Source of the DNA: Didymella arachidicola
Lineage: Eukaryota > Ascomycota > Dothideomycetes > Pleosporales > Didymellaceae
Assembly: GCA_016630955.3 (NCBI GenBank)
Contig: CM049993.1
Location: 1,054,001-1,118,000 of the forward strand
Direction of reading: 5' to 3'
Length of the DNA: 64,000 nt
Positions within the stretch are counted from its first letter, which is position 1; the number at the start of each line of letters is the position of its first letter. Of this stretch, positions 32,181 through 44,036 are shown piece by piece. Under the pieces are notes generated by a model. The model ran no database searches. It worked only from the letters and a program-made list of their open reading frames with translations, and was not told the DNA's origin. Made by a program: the position numbers and the translations under genes.

Positions 32181-33372
32181 TCTTCACTTTCAACACATGA
32201 ACGAGTGACAACACAAGAGTGCAAAGAAAGATGTCGCAGCGCAAGCTGGGGGTGAGATCGGTGCCAAAATAAGCCTCAGAGGCAAAAGGTATCGTTTGGA
32301 CGCACTTGCAAGTCGGAAGACTGGACAGCCTCCGGCCGCTATGAATAGACAACTGCGTGATCCATGCGCTCACACTCTAGTGGCAGTTAGCGGATGGAGA
32401 GAGCAAGGCACGCGAATTGGCTGCAGCAGATCTCTGGTGCTGTGGCCGTGCTTGACGGCTGCGTAATGCTCAGTCGAATAAGACACAGATCCTCAGCTCT
32501 AGACGATTACGTATCATCGATCTCTTTCGCAATGTTGCATCGTCTGTCAGCTCTCTCAGGCGGCAACAGGCCTAATGTTCTCTTCCGGCACGTTGAACAC
32601 GTTGAGCGCCAATCAAACACCTGGCCGGGCGGCAGGCCCGAGAAACGTGGAATGCGACTCTCGACTTGGTGACACGAGAGTACGAGATTGTCCAGGCCAA
32701 GCGAGCCACGCGCTGTTCTCACGTCAACGGCACAAGGTGTTGTCGCTGAGCTGACATGCTGCGTGGAGGCGCGTTTCAGATGCAAGGGCCTAGCAGAGTT
32801 CGCGTGGTTGAGCAAACGGCGCGCTGCTGAGCGTGCAGGCACTGCTGGGATGTCCGATGCTGTCGACGAGGTTGGTGGTTCGAGCTCGAACGCGTTGACG
32901 CGCCTTCCCTCATTGGCTTCATGATCGACCAGAATCCGCCCCTGACCTCATCCCATTGCTCCGTCTGCGCCCCTACCGTAGAACCTCGTATTTCCCGCGT
33001 CCGGCTCCTGCACGTTCGCTGTACCGTCGAATCACGGTGCAGCGGTCGATATTGAATGGCTCGCTAGGTTCCCCAGGAGCTGTTAGCCAATCTTTTGCTG
33101 GCAGAGAACTATGATTCGGACGACTCCTCAGTCCTCGCGGCTCCGGCAACTCCCCAGATCGCCATTCCTTTTTCTTCGATAAGGCCTCGCACGGTCTCCG
33201 GAATTAGGAAAGTTGACCTTTTTTGACGTTCGAGAAGGCGACTTCAACATCGCGACCTCATCGACATGCGCTTTGCATAGCTACATGCCCTATAATTTAG
33301 ACGTACCCATGACCTGATACCCTAGGCTTCTCCTTTAACTTTCTTTCTATTCCTACGCTCGCTATCACCACT
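32181..33372. other. Divergent promoter region of two surface-protein genes
   Basis: About 1.2 kb between outward-facing starts. No gene seen; open frames are short and overlap on both strands. Confidence 0.5.
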
Positions 33373-35166
33373 ATGTCCAATTCCGCGGCCGTTGCGCCGT
33401 ACAGCGTCCCTCCCTCTCAGCAATTCGACGGCAACGACGGCAGTTGGAGCACTTTCGAAATCAGCGTGGGGAAAGCAGGACAGGACTTCCGGGTCCTTCC
33501 CTCTACGAAGAGCGGCGTCACATACGTTGTAGCACCGGAAGGATGCAACCAGCCCACCGATCCTTCGAATTGCGCAAACCTGCGCGGCGCAGAGACATTC
33601 GGCTCGTCGCAGAACACAGGGTTCCAGGTCACAAAATCGACAGACTGGTCGGCAATCGGACAATATGACGTGGATCTTGAGGACGCGCTGAACCTGACCG
33701 GCCAAGGTCTGTTTGGATATGATCATGTCGCACTGGGCGCTGCACAGGACAGCAATGCCATTTCCCTGGACCGTCAGGTCGTTGCTGCTATTGCGGACAT
33801 GGACTATTTCATGGGTGTTCTTCCACTGGGTACGGTGCAGTCAAGCTTCTCGAGCTTGAGCGAGCCACAGGAATCCCTCATGTGGAATCTCCGGAACAGT
33901 TCTCGGATACCAAGTCTGTCATACGGGTACACAGCTGGCGCAAAGTATAGATTGAAATCGGTGTTGGGAAGTCTAATACTTGGTGGCTACGATTCGACAC
34001 GGTTCACACCGAATGCGAACGATTTCTCTTTCACATTTTCCACGGACCCCTCGAAGCTGCTCACTGTTGGCGTAGAAAGCATCATGGCAACAAACACCCT
34101 GCAAGGCACATACTCGCTCTCCTCGGGGTCTCACTTCTCAGTGGTTGACTCGACGGTAACGCAACTTTGGCTGCCGACAGACATATGTACACAATTTGAG
34201 CAAGCCTTCGGCCTCACATATGACCCATACACCGAGCTGTACCTAGTAAACGATACAATACACGCCAACCTCACAACACTGAACCCTACCGTTACGATAA
34301 AGCTAGTCAATTCACTGGGAGACGCGGCAACAAACTACACAAATATTGAGCTGCCATACGCTGCGTTCGATCTCGAAGCCTCTTATCCGTATTACGACAA
34401 CGCAACAAGATACTTCCCCATCCGCCGAGCTGCCAACGACTCACAATACGTACTTGGACGGACTCTCTTGCAGGAAGCATATCTGATAGTAGACTACGAG
34501 AGGGCCAATTTCACAATTGCTCCATCGGCGTGGCCTGACCCGTTGCCCGCTGCAAATGTCATTACAATAAAATCACTTGGAGCCGGAGGAAACAGCAAAT
34601 CATCATCACTGAGCGCAGGCGCAATAGCTGGTATCGTAATAGGCGTTGTCCTTCTCCTGGCCCTCATCGGTGCCGCAGCATTCTTCCTTTGGCGCAAGCG
34701 GCGCCACATGACGCAAAAGTACGAACTCGCCGACACCGAGAAAGACACAGGCTCAGAAACCCACGTCGGCGGCTCCCACAACGCCTCCATGAAAGCCAAA
34801 CTCCCGCTCCCACCACAAGAAATGGGCGGTACGCCTCTCACCGAGCTCGCCTCACCAGCCGTCATGGCGTTCCCGACAACGCACAAGCGCGCTATCAGCG
34901 TGAACAGGGAGCCCGTGGAATTATCTGGCGAAAGCGCGGTGCCATATTCGCTCCCGCCGTCAGCGGCGAGGTGGGAAGAAGTCAAGTTGCCGAGACCAGA
35001 GGGGTACACAGACCACGACAGAGATGGGGAGAGCAGCGAGATACCGACTGAGAATATGAGTTGGGCGCCGAGCGACGATGCGACGATGATCAATTCGCCT
35101 AGGAGTGCGGGACACGGGGCTGCTGGTGTTAGTCCGTTAACACCGACATTTAGGAGGAAGCTCTAA
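33373..35166 (+). CDS. Pepsin-fold (A1) membrane protein lacking catalytic aspartates
   Basis: Single-exon frame of 597 residues. Residues about 20-400 follow the fold of A1 aspartic proteases (SWSTFEISVGKAGQDFRVLPST; LGSLILGGYDSTRF; YVLGRTLLQEAYLIVDYE), but the first DTG is replaced by PSTKSG and the second reads VDSTVTQLWLP, so neither active-site DTG/DSG is intact. A single transmembrane helix lies at about 416-439, followed by WRKRR and a cytosolic tail of about 150 residues. Several N-glycosylation sites lie in the ectodomain. A type I membrane protein needs a signal peptide, but none follows ATG 33373; the in-frame codons just upstream encode a hydrophobic run (FNFLSIPTLAITT) with no ATG, so a short 5' exon is probably missing. 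Probably a sensor or wall protein rather than a protease. Confidence 0.75.
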   Translation: MSNSAAVAPYSVPPSQQFDGNDGSWSTFEISVGKAGQDFRVLPSTKSGVTYVVAPEGCNQPTDPSNCANLRGAETFGSSQNTGFQVTKSTDWSAIGQYDVDLEDALNLTGQGLFGYDHVALGAAQDSNAISLDRQVVAAIADMDYFMGVLPLGTVQSSFSSLSEPQESLMWNLRNSSRIPSLSYGYTAGAKYRLKSVLGSLILGGYDSTRFTPNANDFSFTFSTDPSKLLTVGVESIMATNTLQGTYSLSSGSHFSVVDSTVTQLWLPTDICTQFEQAFGLTYDPYTELYLVNDTIHANLTTLNPTVTIKLVNSLGDAATNYTNIELPYAAFDLEASYPYYDNATRYFPIRRAANDSQYVLGRTLLQEAYLIVDYERANFTIAPSAWPDPLPAANVITIKSLGAGGNSKSSSLSAGAIAGIVIGVVLLLALIGAAAFFLWRKRRHMTQKYELADTEKDTGSETHVGGSHNASMKAKLPLPPQEMGGTPLTELASPAVMAFPTTHKRAISVNREPVELSGESAVPYSLPPSAARWEEVKLPRPEGYTDHDRDGESSEIPTENMSWAPSDDATMINSPRSAGHGAAGVSPLTPTFRRKL

Positions 35167-35706
35167 TATATGCGGGAGGTGTTGCGGTACTACGGAGTTC
35201 AGCGGTTACGTGGCAAGCGAGTTCGCTCATGTTTATAGATACCAGTTGTATATGACAGTCGTATTGGACCTTCCATCTTGATCATAGCGACATCGCGTGC
35301 CATACAAACCTTCTAATGTCATCCAGTGTGACGAGGATTGCCAAACTCTCAGTAGTGCCCTCGTACCGCGGAGAAACCGCGTCTTCGCTTTGCATATGTT
35401 TACGAGCTGACCGTCAGCAACCGCCTGTACCTACCCAATGCACAGCCTTACATCGTCTCCCGTCACATCATAACAGGTTTATACTCACAAAGCACAGCCA
35501 CCAAATTCAAGATTGGTACTAAGCTGTCTCCAAGCAAGTGCAGCACTGGTCTGGACGTGAAGTGTTAGTCACAACACGATAGTAAGCAGCCATAACCGGT
35601 CAACACGCACTCATACCCAACACGCATCTCCACGGACACCAACATCTCGTAAGTGCTTGCCGCGAGCAACGCGGAGCAAGATGACAGACTAATCTCTCCA
35701 CCACCG
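35167..35706. other. Intergenic, promoter of bZIP gene
   Basis: No gene seen; it holds the 3' flank of the pepsin-fold gene and the promoter and leader of the bZIP gene. Confidence 0.6.
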
Positions 35707-35754
35707 ATGGTAGCTACAAACATGCCCAACTGCACTCAACGAACTGTGCCATGA
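35707..35754 (+). promoter_or_regulatory. uORF overlapping the bZIP start codon (ATGA)
   Basis: A 15-residue upstream ORF begins at ATG 35707 (a second in-frame ATG is at 35722) and its TGA at 35752-35754 overlaps the bZIP start as ATGA. This arrangement allows termination-reinitiation and suggests translational control, provided that the transcript includes it. Confidence 0.5.
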
Positions 35755-36795
35755 CGCGTGTTTCCACACCCCCATCGTCCACCAAGGACATCGACAAGTC
35801 CAGCGCCGCGTACCTAAAGCGCCGAGAGCAGGTACGTCGCGCTCAGCGGTACGGCAATGACCTCTTATTCTGTCGAGTGTCCGTCTAACACACTCAGGAC
35901 GCATAGAGAGCGCAAGGAAACATACATCCACGCGCTCGAATCCGAGGTCCTCGCGCTACGCATCAGAGCGAAAAGCATCCAGGAACAAAACGACGAATTG
36001 TGTAGGCAAGTCGACGCATTGAAGAGTAGGGTTGGTGGGCAGAGTGCTGGCAGCAAGGTTTGGGCTGCCGCGTGGGGATCTGGGGGAGATGGTGTAGAGT
36101 CGATGGGATTGGAAGTCAATGACGAAGACACGGGGTTGATGCGTATTGGCGGCTGTCAAGGGCAATTGCTGTGCGCATCTCCTGATTTGCCCAGGCGAGG
36201 GTGTGGTGCGTTGACCAGCAAGAGTGGAATGAGGAAATGGTCGATTTCAGCAGGTTATGCGGATATGGCGATGGAGTTTGTTTTGACGTACGTTTGTAGG
36301 CGTCGATATTTTGTCGCGGTGACTGATGTGCTTGCAGTCTCGAGAAGCCATGCATCATGTGGGCACAAGCGGCTGTTTTTAATCCATTGAACGCATACCC
36401 GTCGGAATATCCAGCGCATCATAATCAGTTGGCACTATATCATGTCTTTGTGGAGGATGGACTGGTCAAGTCCAGGTCTTGCTCACAGGAAGATGTTGCC
36501 AACAGTCTAGACAATCTGCTCAAGCTGTCTTCAGCATTCGATCTCGAGGCTGAAGTCACGCCCATCCAGGCATGGCAATATCTTTGTGGATTCTTCGACC
36601 TTGGGGCGGTCGACATGAATAGTTTGAGAACGCTAGCAGGGTTGCTGCTGGAGCACGTGAGATGTCATGGGTAAGTCTTCCAGACCTACAGGAAGGCTGC
36701 GAGACGTTGGCTGACACATATGTAGCTTTGGCGCAGTTGTCCCAAGAAATGTCCTGGATGCAACTTGTAAGAGAGTATTCACAACAGGCACTTGA
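35751..36795 (+). CDS. bZIP transcription factor
   Basis: Four exons, 35751-35848, 35898-36287, 36338-36670 and 36726-36795, give 296 residues. The first intron (49 nt, donor GTACGG) sits inside the basic region; splicing restores YLKRREQVRRAQRTHRERKETYI followed by the leucine-zipper register HALESEVLALRIRAKSIQEQNDELCRQVDAL. The basic region resembles the fungal AP-1-like group (QRxxRERKE) more than the NxxAAxxCR group. The C-terminal half (from LEKPCIMWAQAAVFNPLNAYP) is a helical domain often found in fungal bZIPs. Targets are unknown. The stop at 36795 lies 126 bp from the stop of the convergent gene. Confidence 0.85.
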
Positions 36796-36921
36796 TGAGG
36801 AGGTTACAGGTGTTCAATTGGTCGTTAGGGTGAGGGTAAGTCCATCGCCGAATCGCTCAGTCTCCACTCAGCTCAACATCCCACGTCTTGCTCTTGCTCG
36901 CCATGAGGTAACAATACCCGT

Positions 36922-37427
36922 CTATCGAATGACAGGGTTTGAGCCTGCGGTGGTAGCGGCACCAGCGAGATTGGTCTGCCCGGCTGTCCTCTCGGCGTGC
37001 TCGCGTTCGAGCTGCTCCTCAGTCCTCTTGTTACCGCGCGCGATCAGCTTCTCAATCAGACCACCCTTCTTGGGCTCGCCGGACTTGTCCGAATCGTCAT
37101 ACTCCTTGAGGTAGGCTACGCGCTCGTCTGGAGACATAGTCGCAAGCTCCTCATCGAAGCTGCCACGGTCCTCTTTGACACCGTCAGCATAGCCTCATGC
37201 TAATAGATGCTATCTCACATACCGTAGGTGTCCTCGATAGTGTTACCACTGTGGTGACCATGGGCGCCAGTGGTTCCAGTTGTGCCTGCAACGCCAGCAG
37301 GAGCAGCGTGACCAGGACCCGAGTTGAAGGTGGTGCTGTGTGTGGTGTTCGATGAGGAGATGTCGTTCTCAGGCTGCGACTTGCGGCGGCTGGAGCCGAT
37401 GTGAAGCTTCTCCTTGATCTTTTCCAT
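36922..37427 (-). CDS. Small hydrophilic protein of unknown function
   Basis: Two exons, 37427-37223 and 37172-36922, give 151 residues; donor GTATGT, acceptor AAG, phase 1. The protein begins MEKIKEKLHIGSSRRK, continues with a Gly/Ala/Thr/His-rich low-complexity stretch, then a charged helical part (SFDEELATMSPDERVAYLKEYDD and KKGGLIEKLIARGNKRTEEQLERE). It has no signal peptide, membrane segment or cysteine. The composition resembles stress-related hydrophilins, but I do not recognise a named family. The clean splice and codon pattern make it a real gene. Confidence 0.75.
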
Positions 37428-38457
37428 TGTATATATTTAGGTTTGAGGTGTTTGTAGATCTGTTTAGTTTCGAGAACGCAATTGATGTGAATGATCTGTT
37501 GGAAGGGTGTGGAGGGGTTGGAGTGATGCATGGAACCGATGATGTCACTCTCACGCAGCACCACTAGCGGAGCGGAGACATCACAGCTTGCTTGCTGCAG
37601 GCGAGCAACTGCATGGCGGCCAATGGTGCATGTTTTAGCTCAATTACGAGGTGTCAAATGTCACGCGCTGCGTTAGGCTGGGCTGGACAGGGCTGGTGTG
37701 CATCCAGCTGGGCGATCTGAAGGCCTCCGGGCCCATCTAGGTCAAGGAATGGGTCCCGCAGTCCCAGAACGCGGGTGGAAGATCCCCTGCAGGACTGATC
37801 TTCAGGCCTTGTGCGGGCTGCTTGCAGAGCTTGATAAATCAAGGTCGAGCTTGACGTACTCGGCAGACAGAGAGGGTGCGCTTGACAGCTTACCGTTGGC
37901 CGCCCTAGCGCAGCTCAGCGAAGCCCTAAGAGTTGACGAACCTCGTTGAAGTGGATCAGTGAGGACCACGAGCAAGCCGGTTATCCGTCGTGAGCTTTTG
38001 CGCCCGACTTACCATGCTTGGTAGCTGTGCAACCTATGACCGAGGCACCTAAGGCTTCTGGGGCGAGACGAGATTGCAGCACGCAAGCCTGAGACATCGG
38101 CCGGCAAGGCAATTGCAGGTTCAAAAATTGGTGAAAGCTACAATGCGCAAACCATCCGCTCTTAGATGTGCTCCAGCGCAATTGAAGCATGTCATTGCAT
38201 GCGTCTCGTCGTGAACGAGCTTGAACCCTGGCAGATCTGTTCGCTAAATCCAGCCTAGCTAACCGTTCCCGTGCGGCGGACCATGTCGTCGGTTGCATGA
38301 CGGGATAGCATGACAGCAACACTCAGCAGCCCTCAATTGGCGGTGCTGACATTCTTGGGAGCCTCACGCACACGACCGACCGTCATGACGCTGCAGAGAC
38401 GCGCCAGATGAGCCGCCTGGAAATTCTCCGCTGCCCGCGCCGACTATCCTCCTTACC
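37428..38457. other. Divergent intergenic region
   Basis: About 1 kb with no recognisable gene between the hydrophilic-protein gene and rgp1. Confidence 0.6.
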
Positions 38458-41090
38458 ATGTCCCCGTCGAATATCCGGGTATTCGTACAATGGAAGGACT
38501 CGACCGTATTCGCCGGCGAAGACGTTCAATGTACAATCACCTTCAAGAACGTCGCAAACCCTGAGGGGCGCGACCCGTCGCCGGCGCGCAAACACAATGG
38601 CTTTGCGCCGGGAGGAGAGCGACAGCGCAAGCTGCCCCCTGTCCATTCCTCTACGAGACCGTCGATATCGCGCAACTCGTCCTTCGTCTCCAACATAGCC
38701 GGCTCACCCCATCTGCGTGGCCACCGTCCAGCACAGTCGCTCCACGCCTCGTCCGTAGCTGGCGATGTGCGATCACCCATGTCGCCGGGCGGGGCATTTG
38801 GCAACCATGGGAAGGGTCACAGGCACGGAAGATCAATATCAATCATATCTCTGGGCACAGATGCTGCTGTTGGAGGGAGCCATAATGGGAGTGCCACGCC
38901 GACACGGCCAAATCGAGGGCACGGCAGGTCAGCCAGTATGCAGGTCGTGCCAAATAGACCCTCTTCCTTTCCAGGTACGGGCGACAATGGAGCCGTACTT
39001 CACTTGCTTATAAGATCGCAGTAGCTTCTCCTGGCTTTCGGTCAGCCACCCATCCCTCGCCGCTTGCGGGTGGTGCCTCGTTTCCTCCTACCATCCAAGA
39101 GCCATCGAACGAATTTGCGTTTCCTGCGCGTCCGCCGAGAAGGAGGCCAGGTGCCTCGACAGCACCGAGTACACCGGTACCGCCTACAACGGGTCGGAAG
39201 CCCTCAGGATCTTTCTCGTCCAACTTCAAATTCCCAATGGCACCACCACTGAAAGATCCATCACCAGAACGACAGGCGTTACACGACTCTGCGAATGCAC
39301 CTTCTGTACAGACACCCCCGGGACCGTCACAACCGGTGCAAATGTCTCGTGCGCGAGGTCACTCTCCACAGCCTGCGCACGGTAGCCGCCGAATGCCTAC
39401 GAACCCCCACCTGGAAACGCTCTCGCCGGTCGCGAGGATCATATCTGCGTCTAGCATGGAGGGGACGCCACGTAGCAGCGGCGAGTTCTATTCAATGAGC
39501 AACAACTCGTCAGAAACCTTGGCCTCCGAATACGTCGCGCGCCCTACTGCACGATTGCTCCCCAGAGCACTACATCAACGACAAGCGAGTCACCTAGCAC
39601 CACCAAAGAAGCAACTCCAGCCGGAGTCGCTGATGATGGGATACGCACAAATCATGGGCTCCTTCACCCTCGATGGCTCCCTCATCAACCAGGCGCCATT
39701 CGAGGAAGTTAAGAGAAAGGGTGTTGTCGGAGGCCAGGGTGGTGGTGGTGTGGTGGGCGTCGAGAGACCGAAGCGTGAGAGCGGGCTTTTTGGTGCTTTG
39801 GGCTGGAGTAATATAGGAGAGTCCTTGGGTGGCTTACTGGGATCGACTGAACCGTCCAGTATCCGGGAGATGAGGACTACGGCGAGCTCGAAGGCGGTCC
39901 CACTCATCACTACTCCACAGTCGATTCTATTCGTCGACCTGAAGCTCGCTCCTGGCGAAAGTCGTAGTTACACTTACAGCTTCACTATGCCTCGAGGGTT
40001 ACCACCATCGCACAAGGGGCGTTCTATGAAGGTCGACTACCACCTCACAATTGGTACGCAGCGAGCCGGTTCTACGAAGGAGCAACAGGTCAAGCAAGTT
40101 GATGTTCCCTTTCGGGTCTTCGGTAGCGTCAATGGTTTGTCAGCTCATCTCTTTGTTGTAGCACTACGGCTTTGCTAACATACTGAAGGTCGAGGAGACA
40201 TACTCGGTCACGACCTGATGTCTCCGTATATTATATTGCGCGACCAGGCCCGGACTGCGAGCATCGGCGTATCAGAGGATAGCTCAGCTTTGATTAAAAA
40301 GAAAGGGCTTGCCGCCGGCAAAGCAAGCCAGGACCCCTTTGCCGAGTTCCTCACATACGTCGACAACCTTCTGGATCGACCGCGGCAGAACTCAAGTATG
40401 GGCTTGCTATCACCGACCGACACAGTGCCTGGTCGGTTATCAATAGTCGAAGATCATCACCCTGGAACCATGAAGGACTCTATCGACATGGCGATTCTTC
40501 GCAGTAACCTGACAGGTGCAGCAAATCAGAGCGCCAATCGGTTCGAAATCGCTCGCAGTGGGCGTCGTGTTGCTGTCATCATGCTGGCTCGACCAGCATA
40601 TCGATTGGGCGAGACTATGTCAGCCGTGATCGACTTCACTGACTCACATATACCATGCTACTCTGTCCATGTCTCGCTCGAAACCTCAGAGAAGGTCGAT
40701 CCCGCCATTGCCCTCCGGTCGAATGCGTCAATCTACCGTGTCACGAAAAAGGCGCACGCATCGTTCTCTGAGAACGCGCTCTTCGCTCAGAAGCTAGCGT
40801 TCTCGCCCACGATCCCACCGAATGCAACGCCGGAGTTTATCACGAGCGGTATAAGCTTGGAGTGGAGGCTCAGGATTGAGTTCATCACACCACGAGTCAT
40901 ACATGAAGAAGGAGGCGTGCAGTCATTCGATGACTTGCTCGAAGAGATCTCCAGCGACGACAGAGGTGTTATACTAGCTGCAGCACAGCGCCTCCCAGCC
41001 GAAAGCTTCGAAGTGCAAGTCCCTATCAAGGTGTATGGGGCTATAACCAGTGTGCCAGATGCGCCAGACGAAGAGGGGCTGCCCGTATGA
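38458..41090 (+). CDS. rgp1: Rgp1-family protein (Ric1-Rgp1 Rab GEF subunit)
   Basis: Arrestin-like subunit of the Ric1-Rgp1 exchange factor that activates the Golgi Rab Ypt6 in retrograde transport. Three exons, 38458-38974, 39022-40134 and 40189-41090, give 843 residues, with both junctions in phase 1. The first strand region (NIRVFVQWKDSTVFAGEDVQCTITFKNVA) and the later LAPGESRSYTYSFTMPRGLPPSHKG, DYHLTIGTQR and DVPFRVFG segments are Rgp1 landmarks; RFEIARSGRRVAVIMLARPAYRLGETMSAVIDF starts the second arrestin-like half. A long disordered Ser/Pro-rich insert (about residues 40-350) separates the first strands, as is usual in filamentous fungi. Confidence 0.9.
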
Positions 41091-42049
41091 AGCAGTAGAT
41101 AATTACACACGACAATATCATAATAAGTGGACATTGCGATACCGTCGTCGCCGCTCCTACATTAGCGGAACGAGTACCTCAAACCGAAGATGACTTTGGT
41201 CACAGTTCCACTGGCCACCAGCTTCAATGTCTTGGATACATGAACGACAGAGACGTACCTTTGAAACTTAGAACAGGCGCCTCCGTACACGGACGTCGAC
41301 CCAATGACACAAATAGAGACAATAGTCCTGATCAATAGTAATGACAATCTTTCCCCATTGTTCGCATGTTACATATGCACAATCCACTCAAGCCCACTGT
41401 ACCGAATAATAAGCCCACGCCTATGTTTCCTGCCTGCTTGGACGAACACTCGAGGCTGCAACTAGCGGGTGCTTGCGAACCCAGGTGGACGTCTCTCCGG
41501 GATCAATACATCGAGCCACGACTCATGTCCGTATGGAAAATGCCCTGCACCATAGAAGCACCTTGTTGGACTCCACCAATAATATATACAATTCTTCGGC
41601 CTGATTCGCTAGCTCTTGAAGTGCTCGTTGAAGTGACATGTCGCGGATAGCCATCGCCACTCGATTGGAATATTTGATAAGTTCCATAAGCATTGCAGCA
41701 CATTTCTATGATCTAATACAAATTTTGCACTTTATGGGTGGCCTCAAGGATAATGGGTCGTATTCTCAGAGGTAGAGAGCACTGGACATGCCGTGGGAGT
41801 TAAGGTAGCTCTCGAATAAACCTGCGAGGAGGTCCCTGGGCCCGTTTAAAAGCAGCTGGTCAGATCCTTTTTGGCAGTGCCAGCGTCCCAAAGGTACAGC
41901 CTTCGTGAAACACCAGCCTCGGGAGGTGCCTCTCGCATCGCAGGGGAATTCGGGTAGAACAGAATATTTATTGTAGCCTACAAAGCTTCGCTGTATGCTC
42001 AAAAGTCGCGCAGATGTCCGTTGAAAACCTTCCACACTGCCTTGGATTC
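41091..42049. other. Intergenic, convergent 3' ends
   Basis: No gene seen between rgp1 and the convergent GH5-like gene. Confidence 0.65.
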
Positions 42050-44036
42050 TCAAGACACAACCTTAGCTTGCCCCGTTTCCATAACTCCCTCAGTCGGAAT
42101 AACAATCCTCAGCGCTTCACTCCTCACCTTCGCAGGCCCCCGCTCATGGCCCTCAGGCACGCCGTTGACACGGTTATTCTTCCATCGTCCACGGATCCCA
42201 GGCCCGAAGATGAGCTTCTTCTTGCCCCCGTAATCGCAGCGACCATAGTCATTGCAAAATCCAGTCTTGCAACTATTGTTACTCTTGCACCGGGCACCGA
42301 GACACGCGTCCCCGTCTTTGCACGCGGTGCAGAGACCCCATGAACAGTACTCGTTGGCCGAGCAGTGGCCTGCGTTCTCGCAGGGGTTCTGCTTACCCGT
42401 TGTGCTAAGACATGTCGGCGGGCGCGAGGGATGCGTGTAGAACGCTGTGATAGGGTCCGATGCACACACCTCTGTGCCAGGTAGTGTGGGTCGCACGGAG
42501 CAGGGCTGGCAGGACCCTGCTGAGCAGTGCAGATGAGACTGACATGGCTTCTTGCTGTTGCAGGTGCTTCCGGCTTGGCCCGGCTGGGATTCGGGATTCC
42601 GCTGGCAGACTTGGTTCTTGCAGAGTAAGCTGGGAGCGCAGCCGTCGCTGGAGGAACAGAGATGGCCTTCGCATCCGAAAGTGCAGGGACTGTCTGATGG
42701 GATGTATGGATTCAGTGGGACTTCGGTGATGTTCGAAAGCGGTGCTGTTGGCGCAGGAAGGTAGGACGCCCAGTCGAAGTTGCTTCGAGACACGGAGGCA
42801 CGGGTGAGTACGTCGGTCAGAGCGGTCATTGAGTCGTGTTCAGGGCGAAGTGGGTTGATCATAGAAGTCGTGGACTCGTTCTTGCTGGAGAGGTGCGAGT
42901 AGATCTGTGTTTGTCAGCGCTTGCATTCATCAGCATGGGTAAAAAGGTGGGAAGTTGTACCCAAGGTATGCCACGCAGGTTCAGTGCATTGCCTTGGTCA
43001 AAGATAGCCTCTCTCTTGTGCTCCAGACCGGCATCTGTGTGCTCGTACTCCCACTCCTCGACCAACAGCAGCTTTCCCCTGCCCTGCTTGCCCAGAGCTC
43101 TAGCGGTCAATGTGTTGCCTGGTACGAACATATCCGCCCACGAGGTTCCGGCCGTGACGCCCTCTCCGGAAGCGAACCGGCCATGAATACCGATCACGTC
43201 GATTGCAGAGCATTCAAATGCGCTATCAGGGAAATTCTGAATGCCATCGAGACTTTGGAAGCCAGAGATGCCGCCGCTGATGACAGCGATGTTCGAGTTG
43301 TCCAGACCAATAGAGAATTTGAGATGTTTTGCGATGTCGCAAAGCCAGGATTCACCTGCGGGGATGGGCCAGATGCCACTGAAAGGTTGGTTTTGAATGT
43401 CGACACCCTATCGTGTGATCAGTACGTGACAGCGAATGTGTTGAACTCAAACAGGATGGATGAAGTTTGAGCACTTGTAAAGAATGGACATACCATGATA
43501 ACTTCTGACAGCTCGTACCAACTTCTTCCGCCAAAGTTTTTGGAAGGATAGTGCTTGAAGAACACATCGAGGCGAGTCTTGTAGGGTATCCTGTACTCTT
43601 CTAGGCTGTAGAAGTCTAGGAATGCACCCCCGAGCTTTTCACAATACGCATCACATGGGACATCGTTAGAACCCCTCAATGCATGGGCATTATGAGGCGC
43701 AATGATCACCTTAACTTGGCCTCCTGAGATACGGTGAATAGCTGCAAGGGTGTCGTCGAACTGATCCAGTAGCGACTTATCGAATTCACCAATCGATACC
43801 TCAGGGTCGTTGTGGTGACTGTCCGGCTGTATGTGGAGGCGGATAATACGTGCTTTGCTTTTAACAACAGCGCGAATGATTTCGTCCCGGGAATCAGGTC
43901 TGTAGTACTGCAGTAAAGGGAAGCTGACGCCGCCAAAGGAATGATTGTCTGCTGTGATGAGTTGCGCGGAGACGAGTGGAACAAATGAAGAAGAGCAAAA
44001 TGCAGAGACCAGTGCGAGGATGGTCGAGAGATACAT
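42050..44036 (-). CDS. Secreted GH5-like protein with cysteine-rich C-terminal domain
   Basis: Three exons, 44036-43494, 43407-42961 and 42904-42050, give 614 residues, all junctions in phase 0. Residues 1-24 are a signal peptide (ILALVSAFCSSSFVPLVSA). Residues about 30-370 follow a clan GH-A TIM barrel (GGVSFPLLQYY; RIIRLHIQPD; KVIIAPHNAHAL; DVIGIHGRF), with the likely nucleophile in LLLVEEWEYE. The strand that normally ends in Asn-Glu-Pro reads GVDIQNQPFSG, so the acid/base Glu appears to be Gln. The C-terminal 230 residues contain about 30 cysteines in CxxxxxC-type spacings (CTFGCEGHLC; CENAGHCSANEYC), perhaps a carbohydrate- or protein-binding module. Either a weak enzyme or a lectin-like pseudoenzyme; the family assignment at subfamily level is uncertain. 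Confidence 0.75.

Noticed and set aside
32878..32896. GGTTCGAGCTCGAACGC as a tRNA T arm
   Set aside because: It is a short palindrome with no other tRNA parts.
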